Assembly: GCF_050624435.1 (NCBI RefSeq)
Contig: NC_134535.1
Span: forward strand, 126,219,731-126,283,730
Length of the DNA stretch: 64,000 bases
Origin: Tenrec ecaudatus
Taxonomy: Eukaryota; Chordata; Mammalia; Afrosoricida; Tenrecidae
Direction of reading: 5' to 3'
The notes under the pieces were generated by a model. It was given only the letters and a program-made list of their open reading frames with translations. It was not told where the DNA came from and ran no database searches. Position 1 is the first letter of the stretch. Every line of letters starts with the position of its first letter. Below are positions 1 through 11,190 of the stretch, one piece after another. A program made the position numbers and the translations under genes.

Positions 1-780
1 CTTCATGTGGGTGACAAATTATTGGAGGACGAGGAGGAAATGAGGACCACCATCAGGTTTGATACTTTTTAAATAACATAACATGTAGCAGTAGGGAGTT
101 CCCATGCTGGACAGCCCTGGCCATACCTATATATCACTACTCTGCAAACTTTTAAAAATCATTTTATCAAGCTTCCATTAACATATCATACCAATTCAAT
201 AGTTCCATCATAGTAAGAAGCCTTGTGCAATTGTGGGAAACTGAGAACCTGGAAGCAGCCTAATCTCTTCCCTTGTAACCTCAGGGCTGGGAAGACCAGC
301 TCCAGTGAGAATCCAACCTAATGTGCACTCTCTGGACAGAAAGCGTTCTCCCCACGACTGCCCTCCTTTAAAATGCTAATATGAAGCTGTATGGCACCTG
401 GCTTTTGCCCATCTCTAAAAGCAGCCAAGCCTTCTCCTCCTTCGTCCCTTAGTTGTCCAGTACTCATAATGAAGTATTTCCCTTGACCTGTGTGTAAAGA
501 AGCCAGACGTGTATAATTGTCCAGGAAGCAGACTCTTGTCATGTACCCTCTATAAATTGATAAGCTCCTTCCAACAGAGATCTGGTTTCTCACAGTCACT
601 GTTAAGCGTATGCTGATCTCTAAACGCATCTGGTGGATTCTGCAATGGTTTACCGAGGTTCTTGCTTCTCAATGCTGAATGGATGCCTGGGGCAGGAGCA
701 CTTTTGTAACTCCAAGTGACTTTTATCAGGGAAAGGGAAGCTTCCAGTATGACAGTCTCAGAAAGTGCATGCCATCTGTG
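1..780. other. Intergenic, nothing recognised
   Basis: AT-rich to mixed sequence with no gene, exon or repeat that could be named. Confidence 0.4.
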
Positions 781-1114
781 GAAAGATGGCAAGGCCGCCT
801 GGTGGGGCTGGGGGCGTGAAGAGGAGTCTACAGGTTCAGTATAGTGCCTGAATCAAAAAAGAGGCAGGCGCCTGTGCGCCAAGCACACGGCAGAGATCCC
901 ACCCTGGGGCCTGCAAGAGAGCACCTGCAGGAGGGGTGACCTGCCCTCTGCGATTTAGCCATTGGCTTGCGAGGGGAGGGTGGGGCTGGGTTCAGGTGCA
1001 CGTGTGTGATGTAATGTCTCTGGTGCCCTGTGTGCATGCTCAGGATGATCTCCACCTGGGCCTAGAATCATTCCCATAGGTGTCTAATGTGTGCCTGATC
1101 TCTTTGTAACCCCT
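780..1114 (-). mobile_element. Partial solo LTR, class I-like (family A)
   Basis: Matches the family A LTR at 5,625-6,275 in reverse: both share a segment with the inverse of ATTAGACACCTATGG next to a GCATGCACA-type motif. It is a partial, diverged fossil lying directly beside a second copy. Confidence 0.45.
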
Positions 1115-1796
1115 TGATGGTGGCATGGCCAGTTAATTTTTGTTTAGGTAGGCATTCAGTGGAGATAACCCCTTCTATCCCTAATCTTGCTACCTTTCAC
1201 AGCCACTCTCTGCTGGTTACAATTAAAGAGAGGTTTAAGGGAAGCCACACGTACGAGACTTGGGGAGGGGCCCCAGGGGCTGAGAGGTGGAGGGAGAAAG
1301 GGCAAGAGGACTGGGCCCGAGAGAGCACGGGCCACAAGAGAGCTTGATGGAGCAAGAGAGGCTGTGGCCCCAAAGTAGGCCAGGGTGGGTGCTTGTGCGC
1401 CCATGCAGCGGAGGGAGACCTCACCCCCATCACCCCTCACCACCACCCTGACCTGCCACTGACCAGGAGCAGGGTGAGAAAGAGGAAGCCCCAGAGTGTG
1501 CTTCCTGCCTTTATTCTGACCCACCCCCTGGCTGGGGGAGGCATGGTTGAAGGTATAAGTTGAGCCCATTGGTGCTGTTAAACCCACCTGGGTAATGTCA
1601 TGGGTCTGGGCCTAGTTTGGACTGCCCAGGTGTACCTCCCACCTGGCTAGGGGTTTGAATTTGAGCACGCTCAGTTAAGAGTCTTCATAGATGTCTAATG
1701 ATCGCATGAGTTCTTCCCAACCTCCTTTATGGGGACCTTCACAGGCATGGGAGGGACAACGCCCTTGTCCCTGACCTAGCTACCTAACAGATCCAC
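1115..1796 (-). mobile_element. Solo LTR, class I-like (family A)
   Basis: On the minus strand it starts TGTTAGG, followed by a TTGTCCCTCCCATG segment and an ACCTTCAACCATGCC segment, both also found in the 5,625-6,275 copy. It interrupts an L1 3' end. A moderately old fossil. Confidence 0.55.
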
Positions 1797-2135
1797 CTGT
1801 CCTGACCTCTCTGCGCAGAAAAATATACAAAACAGAAACAAAGAATAAAAAAGGACCCCACAACAATGGCCAAATAAAACAGACAAAAACCTCCATTGGA
1901 AAGGAAGCAGAAAAATGCTTAAAAACAGAATAAATTGAGAAGGGAGATCTAATGAAAAGGTGTTGCATTCCAGCCTGGCTGCACTGGTTCAAATCCACTT
2001 TACAATGCATGCTCTTTGTTATTAAAGCTATCCCCATTCCTAGACCATGGTCCGTGGGGATTCACCAGTTGCTCAACCCACAGAAGGACCCCACAAATGG
2101 ACTTGGGGCGTCCACTGCCATCCATAAAGCACTCT
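1797..2135 (-). mobile_element. L1 3' UTR fragment
   Basis: Related by eye to 2,160-2,640 and 17,640-18,230: an A-rich stretch followed by the same CCATGGTC...GATTCACCAG segment. Truncated by the neighbouring LTR. Confidence 0.5.
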
Positions 2136-2159
2136 GAACACTGTTAAAGCCCGTTGAGA

Positions 2160-2640
2160 TTTGCCCAATGTGTGTTTGTTTGTTGTTGTTTTCAATAGTT
2201 TTATTGGCATAGACTTTACATAGCATACAATCCAATTCAATCACATCAAGGAGAGTTGTACAATGATCACCGCAATCAGTTTTAAAATAGTTTTCTAACT
2301 ATTGTACTCATCGTTATTAACTCCCCATTTCTCCCAATCTCCACTGCCACACCCCCAAGGAACCATTAATCTAGTTACTGTCTCTCTAGATTTCCCTATC
2401 CTGAGTTTCATACATGGGAAACTTTTTTTTAAAAAGCATACAAAAGCTAATAACTATAATAAAGTAAAACAGATAAAAAGTCCCAATCATAAAGAAAGCA
2501 GAAAATATTTAAAACCAGAACAAATTCAAAGGATCATAGGGGAGATCAAATGATAGGGTGCTAAATTTTAGCCTAATTGCATCCACTTTCTAATGCGTTC
2601 TACATTGATAACAAGGCCATGCAGGGTCGCGGGGAGGAAA
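2160..2640 (-). mobile_element. L1 3' UTR fragment
   Basis: Shares long stretches with 17,640-18,080, such as AGAGTTGTAC near 2,252 and the GATAGGGTGCTAAATTTTA segment near 2,553. Reverse orientation, with the 3' end at the low coordinate. Confidence 0.6.
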
Positions 2641-3195
2641 AGAGTCAGATTGCAGGGTAGCAACGATGAAACATACAACTTTCCCTTACTTCTTAAATGC
2701 TTCCTTCCCCACACTAACATGATCATAATTCTACCTTACAAGTATGGCTAGACAGAGGATGTACACTGGTACAGATAGGAAATGGAAACACAGGGAATCC
2801 AGGACAGATGATCCCTTCAGGACCGTGGTGAGAATAGTGATACCTGGAGGGTGGAGGGAGGGTGGGTTGGAAAGGGGGAACCGATTACAAGGGTCTACAT
2901 ATAATCTCCTCCCTGGGGGATGGACAACAGAAAAGTGGGTGAAGGGAGACATTGGACAGTGAACGATATGACAAAATAATAATAATCTATAAATTATCAA
3001 GGGCTCATAAGGGGGGGGGGATGGGGAGGGAGGGGGAAAATGAGGAGCTGATATAAAGGGCTCAAGTAGAAAGCAAATGTTTTGAGAATGATGATGGCAA
3101 AAATGTACAAATGTGCTCGACACAATGGATGGATATATGGATTGTGATGAGAGTTGTATGAGCCCCCAATAAAATTATTTTAAAAAAAACAAAAC
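2620..3195 (+). mobile_element. L1 3' UTR, tenrec type, with AATAAA and A-rich tail
   Basis: Nearly the same sequence recurs at 28,738-29,312: GTAGCAACGATGAAACATAC near the start and GAGCCCCCAATAAAATTATT at the end, then an A-rich tail. 5'-truncated insertion. The G-run near 3,011 is a polypurine tract of the kind found in L1 3' UTRs. Confidence 0.75.
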
Positions 3196-3219
3196 AACAA
3201 CAATAAAAATCCAAAGAAA

Positions 3220-4130
3220 GTAATAAAAAAAATAGCCATTCCCAATCGTGGTCTAAAATCAGAAGGGATTTAGATGGGCCCAGTTTGGGGGTTTTCTGCA
3301 TTTCATCACACATTCTTTCTTTTCAAAAATGTTTCTAACAATATTAAGTACTCAGGCTGAAAGGCTGGGGGAGAAATGGGAAGCAACAAGCTCTTTCAAA
3401 TGTACGTGTATGCAAATTGTACCTTGCTTCCTTTTCCTTCCACTAAGTACGACCAAAAACCTTAGACATAATACATACAATAAACACAACCATGTTCAGA
3501 GAGATGGAGAAAAAAAGGCAGTCCAGATAGGGATTCAGAACCCAAGAAACAAGCAGTGGGTATCTAGAGGTGTTTTTGGTTTTGTGTTCTCTCCCATATC
3601 ACAGGCTGGGTGCTAGAGAAGCCAGCAACCCAGAAACACCCACAGGTGCACAGAACTCCAACAGAAGCCGACTTTTTCTGGCCAGACGGCTGGGGAAAGA
3701 GCAGCCTGCCGAGACAGAATCTTTTAGACGATAACCCCTTGGTTCCCGCCAAACACCACAGAAAAAAACTGTCCGCATAAACACCCGTTATGGCTGGGCA
3801 CTGCGCACAGACTTCTTCCACTGTGAAAGCACAAGGGATGTCACTTCTCTGGCACTTCAGAGAAGGTCAAGTAGGGAACTGGGACTTCCGTCTCCACAGG
3901 CCATAGCTCCTCCCCATCCCCTGTAGAGGCCACATGGTGAATGGGGGACAGGAGCCCCCACCACCCAGGAGCAATGAGGAGTCCTCCTCCCACTCATGTG
4001 TCAACGGAGGCCAGATGAAGAACTTCAGTTTCTCCTTCCATCTGGCCCTAGCCAGATGGTGGCCCTAGAAGCGTGATGCCTGGCTTCCCCTCTTGGAGCA
4101 GCATCTGAGGAAGCCAATCAAAACAGAAGC
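3220..4130. other. Intergenic, nothing recognised
   Basis: No exon-like frame or nameable repeat was seen between the L1 tail and the L1 fragment that follows. Confidence 0.35.
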
Positions 4131-4139
4131 ATCCGGAGT

Positions 4140-4590
4140 CTCAGAGCACAATGCCCCAAATGTCCAGGTTTCCATTTAAAAATCGCTCACCATGCCAAGA
4201 ACCAAGAAGATGTCTAAGCGAGGAACAAGAGTTACTGGACGCCAACATCAAGATGACAGAAATAGTGGAATTCTCTGAAGAGACTGGGGGAGGTTTTTTA
4301 AATGTTTCATGCGCAACGATGAACACACTTGAAGCAAATGCAACAAAGGAAAGCCTTAGAAAAGAAGTGGAATGTGAAAAGGAAAACCATAAAAAATATA
4401 ATAAGTAAAACAAAAATATCAATAGGCAGATTCAATAGTAGAATGGAAGAGACTGGGGCGGGGGGGCAGGGAATCAGTGAAGTGGAAGATGGAACAATAG
4501 AAATTATTCAATCTGAACAAAGAGAAAAATCATCCCCCCAAAACTGCAAACAGGTCTTCAAGGGACCCATTTCCACTTGGTGATGATTCT
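4140..4590 (+). mobile_element. L1 fragment from the ORF1 region
   Basis: Contains ATAGAAATTATTCAATCTGA and a GAGACTGGGG...GAATCAGTGAAGTGGAAGAT stretch typical of mammalian L1 ORF1. A short 5' and 3' truncated piece. Confidence 0.6.
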
Positions 4591-4619
4591 TCTCATGAGT
4601 TTCATCCCAGCTTAAGTGA

Positions 4620-4715
4620 CCCTGTGAGAGTCTGCTTATGAGGACAGGGGCTTCAGCCCTGTTAGTGCTAGATCTCTAGAACCTAGAAATATGCTTGACA
4701 CATAGTAGATAGTTA
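4620..4715 (+). repeat. L2 3' end fragment
   Basis: Segment GAGGACAGGGGCTTCAGCCC...TGACACATAGTAGATAG resembles the L2 3' terminus. Ancient and short. Confidence 0.45.
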
Positions 4716-4729
4716 AAAAAAAAAACTCT

Positions 4730-5560
4730 TTGTGGTTTTAGCTCAGTAAGGGAATTGGCCAGCTTGTTAATAATGCAAATAAGGGGCCTTGTGGGGATGG
4801 AATCATGCAAATAAGGAGTATGGAAACCCTAATTTATTACAATACTAATGGAAGGCCTTGGTCAGTCTTGCTATCCTGATGGATTTAAGTAAGCCAGCCC
4901 AGAGGTGGAAAGTGGAGCTCTCACTACTACCAAGAAAAAAATCAGTGAGAGAGAAGACCACATCTTTTGGACCCAGGGTCCCTGAGCTGAGAACCACCTA
5001 GACGCAAAAGACAGAGAGATCTGTAACCCCGGAGATTGCATGAGATGGTGAGGAGCCTCGGCAGAAAAACGGAAGGAGCAGAACCCAGAGCCAACACGAG
5101 ATGGAACAGTAGGCTTCTGGTCCACAGAGAAAGCGCTGAGCAGCACCTTCAGCAAGGAGCATTTCTGACGGGGTGAACCTAAAGAGCTTTGTAACATCTT
5201 CCAGAATCAGGCAAAGGCCAGCCTGACCCAAGAGGCCTAAAGGGCCAAGGGACAACAGGCTTAGCCCCAAGGAAGGGTCAGCTTGCGAGCAGGACTGAGA
5301 ACAGACTGGCCTGACCAAAGAACTGTATCCTGATTCTGAGTTATAACCTGCTGCTTCCCTAAGAAACACCATAACCATAAAAAGGAATGAGAAACCACCT
5401 ATGTGTGGAAGAAAGGATGTTGAGTGGTGATTATACCCTGAGCTCAGAGAACTGAGGTTCAGAAGACAGAGACCGAGATCTGTACTGCAGTGAGTTGTTC
5501 TTACCTACGCTCCTTGGGGTGTTGTGTTGATAATTCTGCAGGAATAATTATCCTATGATT
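4730..5560 (+). repeat. Unclassified interspersed repeat, copy 1
   Basis: Resembles 27,080-28,720, which has the same order of segments (an AGCAGAACC...GATGGAACAGT block, then a GGACTGAGAA block and a TTATAACCTG/TTGTAACGT block). The second copy is split by an LTR. The class was not recognised. Confidence 0.45.
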
Positions 5561-5624
5561 GGTCTGTTTTAGGCAACTAAAAGTACCAAGGGTTGGCACA
5601 TCTTAGTACTCATAGTGACACCCG

Positions 5625-6275
5625 TGTTCTGTTAGGGACAGGGGTTGTCCCTCCCATGACTGCAAAGACCCACATAGAGGAGGTTGGAAAGAAATCAGGC
5701 ACCCCATTAGACACCTATGGGAAGACCCCAAACTGAGCATGCACAGACTAGGACCCCTGAGCACAGGTGAAACTTAGAACCCATCCTCCACCATATCGCA
5801 GAGGTGGCCATAACTCAGCCAATGAGGTCAAACAATACCTTCAACCATGTCTTTCCAGCCAGAGGTGTGGAAAGCCGGGTCTGGGAGGGCCAATTTCTCT
5901 CTCTTACCCTGGTCCTGCACAGGTGCAGGTGCGTCCGCTCCGAGCCTGCTCGTGGCCCACAGCCTCTTGGCCCACATGCTCTTAGCCTTTAGGGTTCTTG
6001 GGTTTCTGACCCCCTGGCATCCCTGCCCGCCCCCACCCTAGTTCCGTACGTGCAGGTGCTCTTTTCCACGTGGTTGTTCGTGCCCAGTTGTGAACCCCGC
6101 GCAGCTCCCGCGCAGCTTGGCACTCCTTACATAAATAGCGCGCACCCTTTTGAGACGGTAAAACATAACACTTCTCTTGTCCTTCATAAAAACTCGCTTG
6201 CATGACAAAACATGCTTCGGTGTGAATTCTTTCAGCGTGCAAACGAAGAACCAAGGCACAACCCTCTCCAGAAAC
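5625..6275 (+). mobile_element. Solo LTR, class I-like (family A)
   Basis: Begins TGTTAGGGACAGGGGTTGTC. It has a CATAAATAGC TATA-like box and a GGTGTGAATTCTTTCAGCGT end typical of class I LTRs. Two further copies lie at 780-1,796 in reverse. It appears to be the least decayed of the three. Confidence 0.6.
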
Positions 6276-6439
6276 CTAACATGCTTTAACTTGTGCGATT
6301 AGCTCATTTGTTTCCTTGACCGCCGCTTCCACAAGCATTGATTGAGGATCCAAACAAGAGGAAATTCTAGACAACCTCGACCCTTTCTGTTTATCACGAC
6401 GTTGCCTATTGGTACTTGTGAGGATTTGAGTTTGGTTTT

Positions 6440-6575
6440 GTTTGTTAATATTGAGTTGTGCTTTGAGAATGATGAGGGCAATGAAGGTACAGATGTGCTT
6501 TACACAATTGATGTATGTATGGATTGTGATCAGAGTTGTATGAGCCCCTAACAAAACATTTTTTAAAATATTGAG
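6440..6575 (+). mobile_element. L1 3' terminus, short copy
   Basis: Short copy of the L1 tail at 2,620-3,195: GAGAATGATGAGGGCAATGA, then GAGTTGTATGAGCCCCTAAC and an A-rich end. It abuts an RTE fragment. Confidence 0.65.
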
Positions 6576-6960
6576 TTGTGATCCATATTTATAGTTGCAA
6601 TCCTTGATCTTCATCAGCAAGGGCTTTGAGTCCTCCTCATTTTCAGTAAGCAAGGCTGTGTCCTCTGCACATCACAGGTTCTTAATAAGCCTTCCTCTAA
6701 TTGCCATGCCACACTCTTCCTCCTCGTGTCCTTCAGCTCCTGAGATGATTTGCTCCGCATACAGAATGAGTAAATGTGGTGAGAGAAGACAATCCCGACG
6801 CCCCGCTTTCCTGACTTTCAAACCGTGCAGTTTGTCCTGTTCAACACTGCCTCTTGATCCACGGACCGGTTCCACATGAGCACAATGAAGTGTTCCGAAA
6901 TTCCCACTCTCCTCAATGTTCATAGTTTGTTAGGATCCATGCAGTTGGATACCTTTACGA
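6576..6960 (-). mobile_element. RTE/BovB LINE fragment, reverse transcriptase region
   Basis: Minus-strand translation gives KVRKAGRRDCLLSPHLLILY and ENEEDSKPLLMKIKD, matching the RTE palm segment (KVRKGVRQGCILSPYLFNLY) and the following ENEEDLK. Frames are broken. Same family as 37,195-38,975. Confidence 0.7.
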
Positions 6961-7086
6961 AGCATATTTAGGGGCATAAAGAGTGAGCATTCAGAAATAT
7001 TAATTGCCTGAAACTGTGAAGTGGCAGAGAGGAAAGAGATGGAGGAGGGAACCTTATAAGCCAATATTTTGTTGCTATTCATAAAA

Positions 7087-7233
7087 GATCCCTGCTGGTG
7101 TAGTGGGTTCCAAGTTGGGCTGCTAACCGGAAAGGCAGCAGTTCGAAACCACTAGTTGCTCCTCGGGAGAAAGATGAAGCTTTCTACTCCCATAAAGAGT
7201 TGCAATCTTGATGTGCTTGCTTCGGCAGCACAC

Positions 7234-7269
<36 letters not shown>

Positions 7270-7418
7270 GCCCCTGCACAAGGATGACACGCAAATTCAT
7301 GAGGCGTTCCATATTTTTCTAAAAAAAAGAAAAGAGTTACAGTCTTGAAAACCCACAGGAGCAGTCCTACTCTGCCCTATAGGGTGGCAAGCGTTGGGAT
7401 TGAAGCGATGTCATTGAG
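7087..7418 (+). repeat. AfroSINE, split by a U6 retropseudogene
   Basis: tRNA-like head (GGGCTGCTAACCGGAAAGGC, then GCAGTTCGAAACC as B box) and SINE body on both sides of 7,212-7,330. The body resumes in register after the insert. Confidence 0.75.
7213..7318 (+). pseudogene. RNU6 pseudogene: U6 snRNA retropseudogene
   Basis: Near full-length U6: GTGCTTGCTTCGGCAGCACA at the start and CGTTCCATATTTTT at the end, with changes such as a lost G after GATTAGCATG. It ends in an A-rich tail and is flanked by an 18-bp target-site duplication (7,194-7,211 and 7,331-7,348, two mismatches). The upstream sequence is SINE, with no U6-type PSE or TATA, so it is not an active gene. Confidence 0.88.
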
Positions 7419-7429
7419 TTGCATAGACA

Positions 7430-9260
7430 GGACCCAAAGGGATTGCCTAAGGAAGAGGTGATTACAGATATGAAACACCACTAAGATAGACATAAACTTT
7501 CCAAGATGCTGACAGCCCACAGAGTGAAAGGACACACACGCACGCAAGCACACAGGTGAATCCAAAAGTCACCCTTACCAGGGTTCCAGTTTATACATTC
7601 ATGGGTTATAACTTCTGAGCAAAAAGTGTTCACAGATGTCCCCGCCGCCAGGGGACAACTCTAGTTCTTTCAGTAAGGCAATTGTCTCATTTCCTTAAAA
7701 AACCCTCCAAATAATTAGAGCCAATTAAAAAAATTAAGTGACTTCCAAGGGCAGCTGAGCAGTCCACTGAGAAGGTAATGGTGAGGGTTTTCTTCTTGTG
7801 TTTTTTTGTTCTTTCATTCCAAATGAGTTGTCCTGCCCCTTCTTTTTGTTCCCCAAAAGCAAAGATTAATTCAAAGGAACACAATTTTTGAGACCTTAAG
7901 GATGCCTAAACTGCTATGTGACATCATGTCCACTGAAGAATGCAGAATTCTTCAGAACAGGTGTGGAGAGAGGAACACACCACTCTGAGAGCCTGAGAGC
8001 CTACATAGAGGATGTGCTGAGAAACAGGAGCTTCACATGTTGATATTTCTGTTTCATGAAGGTTTCTATGATTTTGTAGCCATACATTTTTTACTTACTC
8101 TCATATACAAAAGACACTTTAAAATAAAGTACCGGTAGGTACTTCAGAAAGGTTGATAATTAAAGAATGGACACGAGAAACCAGGCAACTTAATAAAAAG
8201 AAAAGAAAGTAGATATAATGTTGACATCAAACAAGATGTATTCAGGCCAAAAAGTGTTAAGAGGGAGAAAAAAAAGGTATGTTGTAATGCTAAATGGTAC
8301 CACTTCCAGTGAAGATATTATCTTTATAAGTGACCAAGTAAATTGGCAACAACTTTCATCAAGGAAAAACAAACCACTACTCACTACTGGTAGTGACTTT
8401 TATCACCTTTCTGAATCCAAGCTCAAGTGGACAGAGAATAAAGCCAGGAAGTCTATAGGGTAGAATTCACTGCTATGAATCAAATTCTGTGCCCTGATAT
8501 TGTAGTACACTTCACGTGTTCATGTTAATTTATGAAAATTAACCAAATACTCCTGTAATCAGTTCCACAAGCCACGTGGGCAACCTTCTCTCATAAGCAA
8601 TGCAGTAAAACCATAAAGCCCGGTCTAAAATGGTTTCATCAATTCAAAACATATACAGTAGATTTCCCATTTAAAAATGAGTAAATAGTTAAACTAAAAA
8701 ATATGTGGACAATGTGGCTATTGGGAAAAAAGTAAGAAAATTAGCCACTAGAAAATGTAATGGAGTAAGGAAATAAAAGTGGAGAGGGGAAGCATTAGCA
8801 TGAAATATAAGAAATTACAGAGCGGGGAATAATCGCAGAATCAAAGAGGGATGTCTGTTTTGTGAGAAAGTGTGATATTACTCTGTATAACTCCATCGTC
8901 ACAGGCTGGGTTCCTACAAAGGAAACTTGCATGCACAACGTTTACTCGAGGCTGTCTTCAGAATCAACACTCGTCTTGGAGCAAAGAAGACAGAGTTGGG
9001 CAAAAGGAAAAAGCATCCTGCTCTGCAGTCGTAGCAGGTCCCAGCTGGTCCTACAGGAAGCTCTGGATTGGGATAACCCTCAAATCGGGATGGGGGGTCA
9101 GGGCTCAGTCATCCCACATCATTCCATCTTTGGATGTGGGCTCCCACGAAAAGAGCGTGACATGGTAGAAGTGACTCCCTTCCACTCAGACAAGTCCCCG
9201 CTCCTCCCAGAAGCTGGGGCATGCCATTATATGAAGAAACTTAATAGTACTATATAACAT
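7430..9260. other. Intergenic, no gene recognised
   Basis: AT-rich sequence with weak L1-like flavour around 8,200-8,450 but nothing that could be named safely. Confidence 0.35.
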
Positions 9261-9269
9261 TATATAATA

Positions 9270-9690
9270 TACGGTCCCCAAGAAGAGCTCCTCCTGTATC
9301 TGTGCCCTTGTGGAATCTACGCTCTCCCATATAGAATCTGGGATTGACCGTATGATTGGCTTTGGCCACTGAGACATCAGCAAGTGTGACACAAGCAAAA
9401 GCTTGCAGCAACTTTGTACCCTGGGGTTTACCCTTTGGGAATACTTCCAGTTTGTGAGAAGAAACCTGGACAAGCCTGCTGAGAGACTGAGCATCCTGCT
9501 TACAACCTGCATCCCTTGACAGTCGTAGGTGAAGGGTCATCTTGGCCATTCCCTCCAGTGGGTCACCTGACTGCAGCCATCTGAGTAATTCCAGGTGAGA
9601 CCAACAGAACTGCCCAACTGATCACAGTCCAGAGTGTCAGTTCTCACAATGTGAGCCAATGAAATTGGTATTATACTAAGCTACTAAATC
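9270..9690 (+). mobile_element. MLT1-type MaLR solo LTR remnant
   Basis: Order of segments matches MLT1 LTRs: GGCTTTGGCCACTGAGACAT, CACAAGCAAAAGCTTG, ACTGCAGCCATCTGAGTA, GAGACCAACAGAACTG and CACAATGTGAGCCAATG. An old, mammal-wide fossil. Confidence 0.65.
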
Positions 9691-9699
9691 CTTTCAGTT

Positions 9700-10150
9700 T
9701 TCATAAGAAAAACACATACATAACTTTGTCCAAGACCTCTGCTCCCACCCTCAAGGAGAGGAAAAAATACTAGGCCCGGATATTTTCATAGCAGAATGCT
9801 ATCCAATCTTTAATGAGCAAAAAAAAACACTTTAATTAAAGTTTTTTTTAAAAACTTTAATGTCAATGCTATTTAAACTGTCCCTTAGCATAATAGAGAT
9901 GGGAAAGCTTTCAACTTCTCATATGACATGATTAAACATGAGTATTTATAACTATCTTGAAAGCTGTATGTTGAAGATGTCAGATGATATCTTTAGAGGA
10001 GACTTGCCCGTTGATGAGGAAACTCCCATTGCAGAGTTTAGGTGAGTGAGAAATAAACTTCTATTTGACAAAAACCCACTGCGCCTTTGAGATATTCCAG
10101 CAGCTAATGTTGCCTTGTTTTGAGGTGGCACCACGTCCATTTGCACCTCA
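9700..10150. other. Intergenic, nothing recognised
   Basis: AT-rich, with an imperfect inverted ACACTTTAATTAAAGT-like palindrome near 9,830 and no other structure. Confidence 0.3.
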
Positions 10151-10164
10151 ATGATCTTCTGTGA

Positions 10165-10640
10165 CGGGGTAGCCCTGCCCCCATAGGATACTCTAGCCTC
10201 CCATCTTTATGGAAGAAGACCACCAGGTCTTCCTCCCAAATAGATGCTAGGTGTGTGCAGGCCACCACCCTGTAGGTTGGTGTCGCGCGCTCAGTCTCGC
10301 CAGCAAGAAGGACGCGCCACAACAGGATTCTTCCACAGGCGTTTAATGCGGGTTCGATTTGCAGATGCGGAAAAAGACCCCGAAGCCCCAAACTACTGCT
10401 GCTTATATGCGCTCTATGGGGACGTGCTGTGCATTGATTGGTGCATTCGCCAGAACCCTTATTAGCATACTCCAGGGTGGAGTTATGACTACGTCATCTA
10501 AGCAGTGCGCATGCTCTAAGTGGTTGTTTACCATTTAACTGGGCCACCGCCCTGACTGCCCGGCGCCATCTTGTAATGGCGGCGAGAGCTGCAGCTTCCC
10601 ACAGGTTGGCAGCTAAGCCCTTAACCATTGAGCCACTAGG
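10165..10640 (-). repeat. AfroSINE split by an LTR
   Basis: SINE body at 10,165-10,251 and tRNA-like head (reverse of CTTAGCTGCCAACC) at 10,604-10,640, with an LTR between them. Orientation and order are consistent on the two sides. Confidence 0.6.
10252..10603 (-). mobile_element. Solo LTR, class II (betaretrovirus/IAP-like)
   Basis: On the minus strand it runs TGTGGGAAGC to GGCCTGCACACA. It has a TTACAAGATGGCGCCG start region, a TGGTAAACAACCAC block, GCATGCGCA, a CATATAAGC TATA box and a late ATTAAA. These features resemble IAP/ERVK-type LTRs. It is inserted in an AfroSINE. It looks fairly whole and CpG-rich, so probably comparatively young. Confidence 0.68.
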
Positions 10641-10692
10641 TTTCCTTAGCTCAATGGATTTCATCTCAAAGAAGTTTATTTCTCACCTAAAT

Positions 10693-10850
10693 CCTACAAG
10701 GGGAGTTCCTCATCAATGACGTCATGGTTACGCACTAGGCTGCTAACCAGACAGTCCCAGAAGCCCACAGGGCCAGTTCCACCCTGTCCTACAGGGTCAC
10801 TATGACTCAGACTCAACTTGGCGGCAGTGAGTTTGGTGTTTGTTTTGTTT
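10693..10850 (+). repeat. AfroSINE
   Basis: TAGGCTGCTAACCAGA head and a CCTGTCCTACAGGGTCACTA...GACTCAGACTCAACTTGGCG tail shared by AfroSINEs. Confidence 0.72.
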
Positions 10851-11044
10851 TCGTTGTTGTTGCTTTTTGAATTGGGATGCTGTCTTAACTAAAAATAAAT
10901 GTTGCTGGTTTCGCAGGCAGGCAGTGGTGAAGAAATGTATGTGGTGCTGAAAAGACGGAGACCCAATGATTACAGCTGTAGAACTTTGAATAAAACAGTT
11001 CTAACCACTCGAAGGCAAATAGATCCACTGAAACGATGCTCTCC

Positions 11045-11190
11045 CAAACACACTGTCATCACGTTGACTCAGATTAGTAGTGGCCCCAGGGGTTTCTGTG
11101 TCTGTAAATCTTTAGGGTAGCAGATAACCTCATCTTCTCCCAAGGAGCGGCAGGTGTATTTGACCCCCAGGCCTCATGGTTGTTGATCTG
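11045..11190 (-). repeat. AfroSINE, degenerate
   Basis: Reverse-orientation SINE body: CACTGTCATCACGTTGACTC, then a CTCATCTTCTCCCAAGGAGC block. Confidence 0.6.

Noticed and set aside
7213-7318. Functional U6 snRNA gene
   Set aside because: Base changes, A-tail and target duplication show a retrocopy, and no PSE/TATA lies upstream.
8200-8465. Possible L1 ORF2 endonuclease fragment
   Set aside because: Only a vague resemblance of one short segment; not enough residues match to call it.
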